From positions 1 to 62,530 of IMG/VR virus record IMGVR_UViG_3300044691_000381: a stretch of 62,530 bases of DNA. One strand, given 5' to 3'. This DNA is from a virus. Positions within the stretch are counted from its first letter, which is position 1. Every line of letters starts with the position of its first letter. Positions 56,577 through 62,530 of this stretch are shown here, in pieces. The notes beneath the pieces are model-generated. The model was not told where the DNA came from. It ran no database searches and saw nothing but the letters and a program-made list of their open reading frames with translations. The position numbers and the translations under genes are program-made.

Positions 56577-56692
56577 GCGATCCGGCGCCGCAATACCTGA
56601 TACCTCCTCCAGTAGAGTTTGACCTTCCGCTGGAGTGGCTACTGACTGACGAAGATTTAGAAAGCGTAGGGGACGTAGATGGGCAGGATTAG
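56573..56692 (+). CDS. Small acidic protein, GTG start (39 aa)
   Basis: The GTG at 56573 overlaps the DUF1643 stop (GTGA) and the gene ends 14 bp inside the replication gene. The product is Pro-rich then strongly acidic (LEWLLTDEDLESVGDVDGQD). Support comes from coupling and codon phase only. Confidence 0.5.
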   Translation: MSDPAPQYLIPPPVEFDLPLEWLLTDEDLESVGDVDGQD

Positions 56693-57572
56693 AACAATAA
56701 AACCCGAGTTCCACTCCCATGAGGAGTTGTCAGCGTTGCCAGCGGAGACACACCTCCTCGCCGGTGCCCTCACCAACTACGCCGACGATGAGGGATATTT
56801 CAACGCCAACCCTGGACTCGTCAGGGCCGGCACACATCCTCTGCGGGACGATCCAACACCAATAAGAGCGCAACTCGACCAACTGGAAGCCATGGGGTAC
56901 ATCGAGATTCATTCGTGTGCGGACGGCAAGATGATCGGGCGAATCGTCAACTTCAACTCACACCAAAAGGTGTCACACCCCTCAGAATCAAGGCTAAAAC
57001 ATAGATTCAATGAAGGCTCACGGAAACCTCCGGAGAATTTCGGGAAAGCTCCGGAGCCTCTCCGCCCTGATCAGGGAACAGGGAATGGAATTGAACAGGG
57101 AACAGGGAACAGGGAAGCGTCCACCGCTGTCGCGGTTCCCGCCAGCCCCACGTTCATCGCGCTACCCCTCACAGGGAAGAAGTTTCACATCATCACCCAG
57201 GCCGACGTAGCGGTCTACGAGCAATCGTACCCAGCGGTCGACGTGCGCCAGCAGCTGCGGGAGGTGTGCGTGTGGCTCGACGCTCACCCGGACAAGTGCA
57301 GCCAGTCGGTGAACGGATCCAAGCAACGAATCGCCCGGTGGCTAGGCAAAGAGCAGGACAAGGGAGGAAGTACTCATGGAAACACCAACGGGAAACAGCG
57401 CAATTTCGCAGACATCGCCAACACAAGCCGCGGCGCTCTCGAACTCCTCGGCGATATGGATACTCCAGCGTATCTCGGCGGGGGAGGCGCTCAAGCCCGG
57501 CCCCACGCTGGACAAGTTCTCGAAGGCGCTGATGGTTCAGCTTTGGCAGCAGACGCTCGACGAGATCGGTGA
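56679..57572 (+). CDS. Replication organiser (initiator-like) with iterons in its gene
   Basis: The N-terminal ~110 residues follow the DnaT/phage replisome-organiser winged-helix pattern: GRIRTIKPEFHSHEELSALP, LLAGALTNYADDEGYF, RAQLDQLEAMGYIEI and VNFNSHQKV. A flexible linker (about 115-150) is encoded by five CAGGGAA repeats, and a C-terminal domain follows (LREVCVWLDAHPDKC, RIARWLGKEQDKGG). The layout recalls lambda O, whose origin lies inside its own gene. The last 66 codons overlap the next gene in another frame. Confidence 0.75.
   Translation: MGRIRTIKPEFHSHEELSALPAETHLLAGALTNYADDEGYFNANPGLVRAGTHPLRDDPTPIRAQLDQLEAMGYIEIHSCADGKMIGRIVNFNSHQKVSHPSESRLKHRFNEGSRKPPENFGKAPEPLRPDQGTGNGIEQGTGNREASTAVAVPASPTFIALPLTGKKFHIITQADVAVYEQSYPAVDVRQQLREVCVWLDAHPDKCSQSVNGSKQRIARWLGKEQDKGGSTHGNTNGKQRNFADIANTSRGALELLGDMDTPAYLGGGGAQARPHAGQVLEGADGSALAADARRDR
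57072..57116. other. Candidate replication origin: five CAGGGAA iterons
   Basis: CAGGGAA occurs at 57072-57078, 57079-57085, 57096-57102, 57103-57109 and 57110-57116: two tandem copies, a 10-bp gap, then three. They lie in the linker-coding part of the initiator-like gene, as lambda iterons lie in gene O. No strongly AT-rich unwinding stretch is obvious next to them; 56985-57015 is the most AT-rich nearby. Confidence 0.6.
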
Positions 57573-58023
57573 GGCGCGGTTTGATGAAGCGTTCCGCCTG
57601 GCGCTGAATGCGTCGGTGTACCGGCCAGACATCGCAGAGATTCGCCGCTTCGCCGGCCTCGTCACTGCGGCACCGCTCGAGCAGGAGGCCAAGGCTGAAC
57701 TCACGAAACTCATCTGCCTCATGCGTCATCACGGCTGGAAACTAACGAATCGCGGTAAGCCGGAGAAAGAGCCGCCGGTCCTGTCAGACATTGTGGCGGG
57801 CACGATTTGCGATATCGGAGACGGCGACAAAATGGAAGGCTTCAAGGTCGTATGGCGCCACCCCGCGTTAGATCTCACGCGCCCAGGGGTTGAGTTGGAT
57901 GAGTTGGAATCCTTCCGGGCAGTCGCAGGAGAAAAGATTGAGCGCAAGTGGGTGGAGTTTTACACGCGGCGCAAGGCTGAGGGATTCAAGAGGCATCATG
58001 AGTTCCCGGCGGTGTCGGCATGA
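57376..58023 (+). CDS. Probable helicase-loader-like replication protein (215 aa)
   Basis: The ATG at 57376 follows GGAGG by nine bases. After a low-complexity start, residues about 45-130 resemble phage replication partner proteins (WQQTLDEIGEARFDEAFRLA, VYRPDIAEIRRFAGL), often encoded directly after the organiser. The C-terminal half (WRHPALDLTRPGVELDELES) is family-specific. It may load the DnaB encoded in the left operon. It overlaps the organiser by 197 bp, an unusually long overlap. Confidence 0.55.
   Translation: METPTGNSAISQTSPTQAAALSNSSAIWILQRISAGEALKPGPTLDKFSKALMVQLWQQTLDEIGEARFDEAFRLALNASVYRPDIAEIRRFAGLVTAAPLEQEAKAELTKLICLMRHHGWKLTNRGKPEKEPPVLSDIVAGTICDIGDGDKMEGFKVVWRHPALDLTRPGVELDELESFRAVAGEKIERKWVEFYTRRKAEGFKRHHEFPAVSA
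57993..58014. repeat. 22-bp direct repeat at gene 3' ends, copy 2
   Basis: An exact copy of 55138-55159, again encoding HHEFPAV immediately before a stop codon (here TGA at 58021-58023). See copy 1. Confidence 0.8.
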
Positions 58024-58418
58024 TCTGCAAGTCGATCAATCTTGGAGTGTCGGGCTCCTGTGTAAAGGCGGCTGCTGACCTGGTAACCAAACAACTCACT
58101 GCCGAGAGCGGCCGTCCAGCTGCAACTGCACTCGAAAGCGATTCCGCTGTCTGGTTTGAGGAGAACGGTGCAATCACTTCGTTCCTGGTTTGGCGTGAGT
58201 GGGAAGAGGAGAACGCACTATTCATCGTCTTGGCCTGGACAGAGCCAAAACGCCGAAGCCAAGGGCGTTACCGGAAGCTATTCAACCTGGTGAAGGAAGA
58301 TGCGAAACGGATGGGCATTTCACGCCTGATCCGTGGAATCGCCCCAACCGACACACTATCGCGTGAGGTTCACGAGGGCATGGGCATGAAGCCGGTGATG
58401 TTTGAGGTGACGGTATGA
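58020..58418 (+). CDS. GNAT-type acetyltransferase (132 aa)
   Basis: Residues about 65-125 fit the GNAT core: LFIVLAWTEPKRRSQGRYRK (the Q/R-x-x-G-x acetyl-CoA loop), KLFNLVKEDAKRMGISRLIR and SREVHEGMGMKPVMF. A phage acetyltransferase could modify a host or phage protein; the target is unknown. Coupled by ATGA at both ends. Confidence 0.75.
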   Translation: MICKSINLGVSGSCVKAAADLVTKQLTAESGRPAATALESDSAVWFEENGAITSFLVWREWEEENALFIVLAWTEPKRRSQGRYRKLFNLVKEDAKRMGISRLIRGIAPTDTLSREVHEGMGMKPVMFEVTV

Positions 58419-58792
58419 GCGCGGTAAAGAAGAGCGAAGCGCTCAAGGGAGTGCCGGTCACGTCAATCGAAGCGGTTGTAGACCGCGCCATGGAGTACCT
58501 CCCAACCAGTCTGGACTTAGCCCTTCCCGAGCATCGCATGAGGGTGCGGGAGTGGATGGTACGGATTTGCCATGTCGTCGTCACGGAGAACGCGGATTCG
58601 TTCGCCGCGGCGGCGCAGAGCGCTATCCAAGAGGCGGCAGCGCTGGTGATCAACCCCGACTATCACCGCGAGAAGAAGCGTGGGATGGAGAGGCGCAAGG
58701 CGGCGCGCGCACTTCGTCAGACTGTCGAAAAGCCGAAGACGAGAGCGGAAGTGGCGTTTCATCGCCTCGATGATGCAGCGGTAAAGATGTGA
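58415..58792 (+). CDS. Hypothetical helical protein (125 aa)
   Basis: Helical throughout, with a basic segment (DYHREKKRGMERRKAARALR) that may bind nucleic acid. Starts by overlap with the GNAT gene; an 88-bp gap follows. No family recognised. Confidence 0.6.
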   Translation: MSAVKKSEALKGVPVTSIEAVVDRAMEYLPTSLDLALPEHRMRVREWMVRICHVVVTENADSFAAAAQSAIQEAAALVINPDYHREKKRGMERRKAARALRQTVEKPKTRAEVAFHRLDDAAVKM

Positions 58793-58880
58793 TCAACACG
58801 CGGCATGACTAAAACCTGCACGACTTGTTGTACTGTGAGCGGCACAGGAGGCAGAAGAAAGTCTCCAAAAGGATTCACCC

Positions 58881-59363
58881 ATGAGTCACAAGCACCGCGA
58901 CGAAGAGTTCAACGACGACATCCTCCGCGAGATCCTGCGCACCGAGCAGGAAGAGTTGCACGTCCTGCGCAAGATCGAACACGACCTTCACCGACCAACC
59001 CCAACCAGCGTCATGTTTCAGGAGATCACCATGCTTTCTGCATCAGCCGGCAACACTCTTGTCTACACAGGAACACTCTCTCCCTCGGGATCCGCATTCC
59101 CCGCAGGCACAACCTTTGCGCTCGCGACCAGTGACCCGACGGTAATCCCGACCGTCGATGCCACCGGCCTGATCGTTACGATTCCTCTGCCGGCAACCTT
59201 CGTGGACGACCCAGCGAATCCCCTCACCGTGACTTATACGGCGAGCGGCATCACGCCTGAGCCATCCACATCCCCAACATCGTTGACGGCCGCAATCACG
59301 CCGACTGTGCCGACGCCACCAACTCCCACGCCCACCGGCATCACTTTCGCGCAGACGACCTAG
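58881..59363 (+). CDS. Small protein with a single Ig-like domain (160 aa)
   Basis: Residues 1-45 are a charged helix (ILREILRTEQEELHVLRKIE) and the rest is one Ig-like or fibronectin-like beta domain (LVYTGTLSPSGSAFPAGTTF, NPLTVTYTASGI) with a Thr/Pro-rich tail. Ig-like proteins usually belong to virions, yet this gene lies in the early operon, with no signal peptide. It may be a late-made decoration protein or an adhesin. Its ribosome binding site (about 58866) is weak. Confidence 0.6.
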   Translation: MSHKHRDEEFNDDILREILRTEQEELHVLRKIEHDLHRPTPTSVMFQEITMLSASAGNTLVYTGTLSPSGSAFPAGTTFALATSDPTVIPTVDATGLIVTIPLPATFVDDPANPLTVTYTASGITPEPSTSPTSLTAAITPTVPTPPTPTPTGITFAQTT

Positions 59364-59403
59364 CACCAAAATCACAGAATCACACAATTGAGCAAGTTCA
59401 AGC

Positions 59404-59427
59404 GCCGACGGCTCCCATAGCGTCGGC
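59404..59427 (+). promoter_or_regulatory. Hairpin in the gap before the gene at 59447
   Basis: GCCGACG (59404-59410) and CGTCGGC (59421-59427) pair perfectly around a 10-nt loop. No T run follows; the ribosome binding site AAGGAAGG comes 14 bases later. Probably an mRNA stability element or weak attenuator. Confidence 0.5.
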
Positions 59428-59446
59428 ACTTCAAAAAGGAAGGAAC

Positions 59447-59692
59447 ATGGAACTCAATCCGAACCACCCAGTAACGCGAATGACTCACGATCAGTGGCAC
59501 AAGATCGTGGGCGTTCTAATGCTCAAATTCGGCGTGACCGACGTTGAAATCGAGAGCGACGATGTGGTCCGTCTTGGCGATAACGAAAAGGCTGTGGTCG
59601 CCGATTGTCGCGGGGGAAGATTCATCATTCGAGTAGTTGGCATGGACGAAGCACGGAAACTCGCACATAGAGAGGGAGGCTTGCCGGTATGA
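59447..59692 (+). CDS. Hypothetical protein (81 aa)
   Basis: The alpha/beta product (HDQWHKIVGVLMLKFGVTDV, GGRFIIRVVGMDEARKLAHR) has an excellent AAGGAAGG before the ATG. Such small proteins are frequent in phage early operons. No family recognised. Confidence 0.65.
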   Translation: MELNPNHPVTRMTHDQWHKIVGVLMLKFGVTDVEIESDDVVRLGDNEKAVVADCRGGRFIIRVVGMDEARKLAHREGGLPV

Positions 59693-60186
59693 GCGACAGC
59701 AGATTGGACGCATTAGAGGAACGGGTCAGAGCGCTTGAACTGAAGAATTCCCGCCTTGGACCGAAACCTGAGGATCCAGCAGAACGAAAGCGCCTCACCG
59801 AGCAGATCGTCGGCTCCGTGCGCGAACGGACGGCCGCTATCGAGAAGGAACCGCCGCCGCCTACGGACTGGAGTGCGCGTGTTTTGGCTGATGGATCGCC
59901 GGTCACCGAGGACCACAAGGAGCTGAAGCCCAACGGGCAACAGAAAGACTACGTGGTACTGACTGCCGAGGAGCGTTCCAAGGGATTCGTGCGTCCGGTG
60001 CGGCGTTCCTATAAGCATTTGCCGTGTGGCAGTGTAACCACGATGGGGCAAAGCATCGCGGAGACGTATGCGCGGGAGCCACGCTTCTACTCTGGAACCT
60101 TCTGTTGCCATTGTGCCGCGCATCTCCCGGTTGGCGAGGATGGGCAGTTTGTTTGGATCGATGACGGCACGAAGGTAGGTACATGA
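59689..60186 (+). CDS. Conserved phage protein with C-terminal CxxC (165 aa)
   Basis: The N-terminal 60 residues are a charged coiled coil. The C-terminal part (LPCGSVTTMGQSIAETYARE, PRFYSGTFCCHCAAHLPVGE) matches a family common in phages with a Cys and a CHC set that may bind zinc. Function unknown. ATGA coupling on both sides. Confidence 0.75.
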   Translation: MSDSRLDALEERVRALELKNSRLGPKPEDPAERKRLTEQIVGSVRERTAAIEKEPPPPTDWSARVLADGSPVTEDHKELKPNGQQKDYVVLTAEERSKGFVRPVRRSYKHLPCGSVTTMGQSIAETYAREPRFYSGTFCCHCAAHLPVGEDGQFVWIDDGTKVGT

Positions 60187-60437
60187 GCATACGCGGGACT
60201 AGCGCGAAGCATAGGTGTCCACCGCGCTGCCACCTATGCCCGCTGATCGACGGCGACCTGATGCCATTGTGCATGGGGTCTGCGGCAATGGCATCAGGTC
60301 CGCGTGATCGAAGCCGTTGCACGTGCAAAGTCCAAGAGCGAGATCGAAGGCGCGATATTGACCAAATTGGGGAAACCGTAAGGAGTTTGCTGAGGCGGGT
60401 CCGGGAACTTGAGAAGCAGCTAGGGGAAAAGAGTTGA
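60183..60437 (+). CDS. Cys-rich small protein (84 aa)
   Basis: CPPRCHLCPLIDGDLMPLC and CTC give at least five Cys in the N-terminal half, probably zinc or metal binding. The C-terminal half is a charged helix (ETVRSLLRRVRELEKQLGEK). Confidence 0.55.
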   Translation: MSIRGTSAKHRCPPRCHLCPLIDGDLMPLCMGSAAMASGPRDRSRCTCKVQERDRRRDIDQIGETVRSLLRRVRELEKQLGEKS

Positions 60438-60637
60438 TGAACCTCACCGGCCAGCGCATCGAGCCATGGAACGGCGTCGAGCGGCCCCAGAAGCGGCGCC
60501 AGGATCCCGAGACCTGCCACTGCGGTAAGCCAGCGCTCTACCGTCACCCCATCAAGCACCACGTCGGCTACTGCAAGGACCATCACCAAGAGGCCGTCAA
60601 GGTCACTACCGGAACAAGGCACAAGAGCGAACGATAA
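60437..60637 (+). CDS. Small zinc-binding protein (66 aa)
   Basis: The ATG at 60437 overlaps the previous stop by one base (TGATG). CHCGKPALYRHPIKHHVGYC followed by DHH gives C-C-C-H ligands for one zinc. Function unknown. Confidence 0.55.
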   Translation: MNLTGQRIEPWNGVERPQKRRQDPETCHCGKPALYRHPIKHHVGYCKDHHQEAVKVTTGTRHKSER

Positions 60638-60650
60638 TCAGGAGAGAACA

Positions 60651-60851
60651 ATGGGATACAACGATTTGAGTGAATGCACCTTGACGCAGGATGAGCGCGT
60701 GGCCGAGAAGGACCGCATCGTCTCGCGACTCACCGGAATTCAGGATGAGATGACGCCGAAAGAGCGGGAGTTCGTAACGAAGATGCACGATTACAACTGG
60801 GTCAGCGTCAAGCAACTGTTCTGGCTCCGCGATATCAATGAGAAGTATTAG
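60651..60851 (+). CDS. Hypothetical helical protein (66 aa)
   Basis: Helical and charged (TGIQDEMTPKEREFVTKMHD, VSVKQLFWLRDINEKY), the pattern of a small phage early protein often seen next to replication genes. GGAGAG precedes the ATG. Confidence 0.65.
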   Translation: MGYNDLSECTLTQDERVAEKDRIVSRLTGIQDEMTPKEREFVTKMHDYNWVSVKQLFWLRDINEKY

Positions 60852-60894
60852 CTCGGTACCTTCTGAGTTACGTGTTCAGTAATCGCACGCGTCG

Positions 60895-60903
60895 TGGTAT
60901 ATT
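60895..60903 (+). promoter_or_regulatory. Extended -10 promoter candidate
   Basis: TGGTATATT matches an extended -10 (TGn plus TATATT). No good -35 is present, which is tolerated by extended -10 promoters. It lies in the 253-bp gene-free stretch 60852-61104 and could give separate expression of the sigma factor gene and its two upstream genes. Confidence 0.45.
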
Positions 60904-60939
60904 CAAACCCGAACAGTAGCAGACAACTGAAACCAAACG

Positions 60940-60965
60940 TTGCTCCCCGCTAAGAGCCGGAGCAA
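60940..60965 (+). promoter_or_regulatory. Leader hairpin upstream of the sigma factor gene cluster
   Basis: TTGCTCC (60940-60946) pairs perfectly with GGAGCAA (60959-60965) around a 12-nt loop, about 37 bases after the candidate -10. It would lie in the mRNA leader. Without a T run it is not a simple terminator. Confidence 0.4.
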
Positions 60966-61104
60966 TTGTTACGAGGAAGCCGCTCGAATCAGGCTCGATC
61001 TTAGCGATGTACACCCGACCCACCCCCTAAATACCCTACCCCCACCAACAGGGCTCGCGCCCAGTAAGACGGTATCACCCAATCCCATTCAATTGAGGTT
61101 CTGG

Positions 61105-61473
61105 ATGATTGCACGTCCTGCTGCCAAGTTTGATCGTCCTCGTGTGCATGTGAGCCAGAGGTCGAGGCCCCACGAGAAGCGATGCGTGCTGATTATACCC
61201 ACCAGCGACGCTGCCTCTATCGATCCAAAACAGGCCGTGCCGGAGCGCGATGGTCTCAGCTACTACACCAGGGGCAAGGTTGTGGATGCCGTATCTCGTG
61301 GGGAGATGCGCTGGGTTGACAGATTCCACAATGCTGCGACGTTCACCGAAACCGCCTCCGGCACATGGCAGAAGACCCAAAGCGGCCCAGTCTGCACGAT
61401 GCAGTTGAGGGTGGGATTCAAGGGCCGTCACGTACCGGCCGGGCAAAGAGAGCCGGAGTTGGTGCTGGCGTGA
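61105..61473 (+). CDS. Hypothetical protein (122 aa)
   Basis: GAGG six bases before the ATG at 61105 fixes the start; the longer ORF from a TTG at 60940 begins inside a hairpin. The product is basic with beta-like strands (KRCVLIIPTSDAASIDPKQA, TMQLRVGFKGRHVPAGQREP). No family recognised. Confidence 0.55.
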   Translation: MIARPAAKFDRPRVHVSQRSRPHEKRCVLIIPTSDAASIDPKQAVPERDGLSYYTRGKVVDAVSRGEMRWVDRFHNAATFTETASGTWQKTQSGPVCTMQLRVGFKGRHVPAGQREPELVLA

Positions 61474-61907
61474 GAGCCAAGCGCCCACTCTTTGGTTGGT
61501 CCGTCGAAACGCCATCTAAGTCCGCAATATCCAAGCCCACTACCGGTCCAACGTGGAACGACGCCGACAACATACCCGATCCCAAAGCCCGCAGCATGGA
61601 CGAACAGGTAGAGATGCGCTGCAAGACCAAGCGTCTGGCCGACTGCGAGCTGCCTGAAGGATTCAGGTTAGTCACCAAGACGCCCCGGCAGTACTGGATT
61701 GACTCTCAGTTGCGATGGGGCTTCGAACTTGCATTTGGGGAACATCGGCACATAGCGCGGTATATCCAGCAGGTAGCCGATGACGTGCAGATGCAGTGGG
61801 CAATCGCTGACTTCACCGCAGAGCTGATGTTCAACGGCGTGTCGCTCAACCCAAACAGGAAGCGGCACGAGACCGCGCGCAAGGAAGCGCGTCCATGTCT
61901 GGTTTAG
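61470..61907 (+). CDS. Hypothetical protein before the sigma factor (145 aa)
   Basis: The GTG at 61470 overlaps the previous stop (GTGA). The C-terminal 80 residues are helical and aromatic (RQYWIDSQLRWGFELAFGEH, QVADDVQMQWAIADFTAELM) and may bind a protein partner. It overlaps the sigma factor gene by 13 bp, so the two are co-translated. Confidence 0.6.
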   Translation: MRAKRPLFGWSVETPSKSAISKPTTGPTWNDADNIPDPKARSMDEQVEMRCKTKRLADCELPEGFRLVTKTPRQYWIDSQLRWGFELAFGEHRHIARYIQQVADDVQMQWAIADFTAELMFNGVSLNPNRKRHETARKEARPCLV

Positions 61908-62476
61908 AGGCTGTGGACGACACGGCCCATCTGATCGAATCTCAACTTGAGACCGTAAAGCGTATCGCCGGTCACATTTTCCACAAAGTCAAGGGGAAGG
62001 TGGAGTACGACGACCTTATTGGAGCTGGAAATCTCGCACTCGTGCAGTGCATTGGATCATACGATCCCTCCCGCGCCTCCCTAAAGACATTCGTCTCGCG
62101 CAGGGTATTCGGCGCAATGATTGACTTCCTGAGGCTGGAAGACCCCGCATCGCGTAACCGGCGGAAGGAACTCGGACCATCTTTCCAAATCTCGCAGCAA
62201 TTTGCAGACGAGGCAGACGAGACCGGGCTGAAGCTTTCAGAACTGCATTCATGTTTCATTGATCCACAAGCGGCCGCGATTCGATCAAACCTCTTTGATT
62301 CGCTGAATGCTTATCCCACGGACAATCCCCGTGACCGTACGGTGCTTGTGATGGCTTTTGTTGAAGATAAGCGTCAGGAAGAGATAGCGAAAGAGTTAGA
62401 CGTTTCACCGGGGCGAGTGAGCCAAATCATAGCCAACGAATCCTCGAAGCTTCGCGCTCACCTGAAAGTGGCGTAA
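61895..62476 (+). CDS. Phage-encoded sigma factor, FliA/WhiG type
   Basis: The 193-aa protein has sigma region 2 (residues 15-90: EYDDLIGAGNLALVQCIGSY, FVSRRVFGAMIDFLRLEDPA, with GAMIDFLR close to the GAMLDELR of FliA/WhiG) and region 4 (145-190: DRTVLVMAFVEDKRQEEIAK, LDVSPGRVSQIIANESSKLR). Region 3 is short and region 1.1 absent, so it can bind core polymerase directly. It is the last gene before the packaging genes on the closed circle, so I infer it directs host RNA polymerase to late promoters. AAGGAAG precedes the ATG. Confidence 0.9.
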   Translation: MSGLEAVDDTAHLIESQLETVKRIAGHIFHKVKGKVEYDDLIGAGNLALVQCIGSYDPSRASLKTFVSRRVFGAMIDFLRLEDPASRNRRKELGPSFQISQQFADEADETGLKLSELHSCFIDPQAAAIRSNLFDSLNAYPTDNPRDRTVLVMAFVEDKRQEEIAKELDVSPGRVSQIIANESSKLRAHLKVA

Positions 62477-62530
62477 GGAACTTAGGAGTTCCCATGTTTC
62501 TATCCGCACAAGACCTCGTATTCTTCGGGC
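62404..62530. repeat. Terminal direct repeat, right copy (circular closure)
   Basis: This is an exact copy of positions 1-127. See the left copy for interpretation. Confidence 0.97.

Noticed and set aside
1-62530. CRISPR array, insertion sequence or toxin-antitoxin module
   Set aside because: I saw no regularly spaced repeats, no transposase, and no recognisable toxin-antitoxin pair; the small coupled genes lack such signatures.

Overview
The window is the complete genome of a temperate, long-tailed (siphovirus-type) dsDNA phage. The first 127 bases are repeated exactly as the last 127, so the sequence closes into a circle of 62,403 bp; 127 is also a common assembler k-mer, so the repeat is more likely an assembly overlap than a physical end. 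Temperate lifestyle is shown by a tyrosine integrase, an excisionase-like protein and an attP formed by the 3' part of a tRNA-Leu(UAA) gene. The host cannot be read directly. The MBG-type Ig-like domain of a secreted phage protein and the 7-TM membrane protein resemble proteins I associate with Acidobacteriota, so a soil acidobacterial host is my best guess at low to moderate confidence.

Layout. (1) About 91-31,700, + strand: late region. Packaging (terminase small-like protein, terminase large subunit), portal, protease/scaffold, major capsid, connectors, tail tube, a pair of tail chaperones joined by a -1 frameshift, tape measure, and a distal-tail block in gene-transfer-agent order (DUF2460, DUF2163, DUF6527, NlpC/P60 peptidase, hub). 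These are followed by a tail fibre with a beta-helix end, a cargo cassette (GT-C membrane glycosyltransferase on the - strand and a secreted beta-helix/Ig-like protein) between short direct repeats, and lysis genes (T4-type lysozyme plus membrane proteins). (2) 31,761-47,542, - strand: one long, tightly overlapping early operon. It holds DnaB helicase, RusA resolvase, RecT plus YqaJ exonuclease, three HNH nucleases and many tiny zinc-ribbon or single-span membrane proteins. (3) 47,543-52,132: the lysogeny and control region, bounded on both sides by promoters overlapping ACTAGT-core operators. It carries two paralogous coiled-coil/winged-helix proteins, membrane and secreted cargo genes, attP, the integrase and an excisionase-like protein. 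(4) 52,157-62,476, + strand: second early operon. It holds a fourth HNH protein, a Gp37/Gp68 protein, a receiver-domain protein, DUF1643, a replication organiser with internal iterons, a GNAT acetyltransferase, and a FliA/WhiG-type sigma factor as last gene before the late region.

Working model. The ACTAGT operators act as a two-sided switch: repressor binding silences both early operons and tunes the integrase operon. On induction the right operon makes the replication organiser (origin probably at the iterons in its own gene) and finally a phage sigma factor encoded directly ahead of the packaging genes, which suggests host polymerase is redirected to late promoters. The left operon supplies helicase and the annealing/exonuclease pair. 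No conventional CI/Cro repressor is visible.
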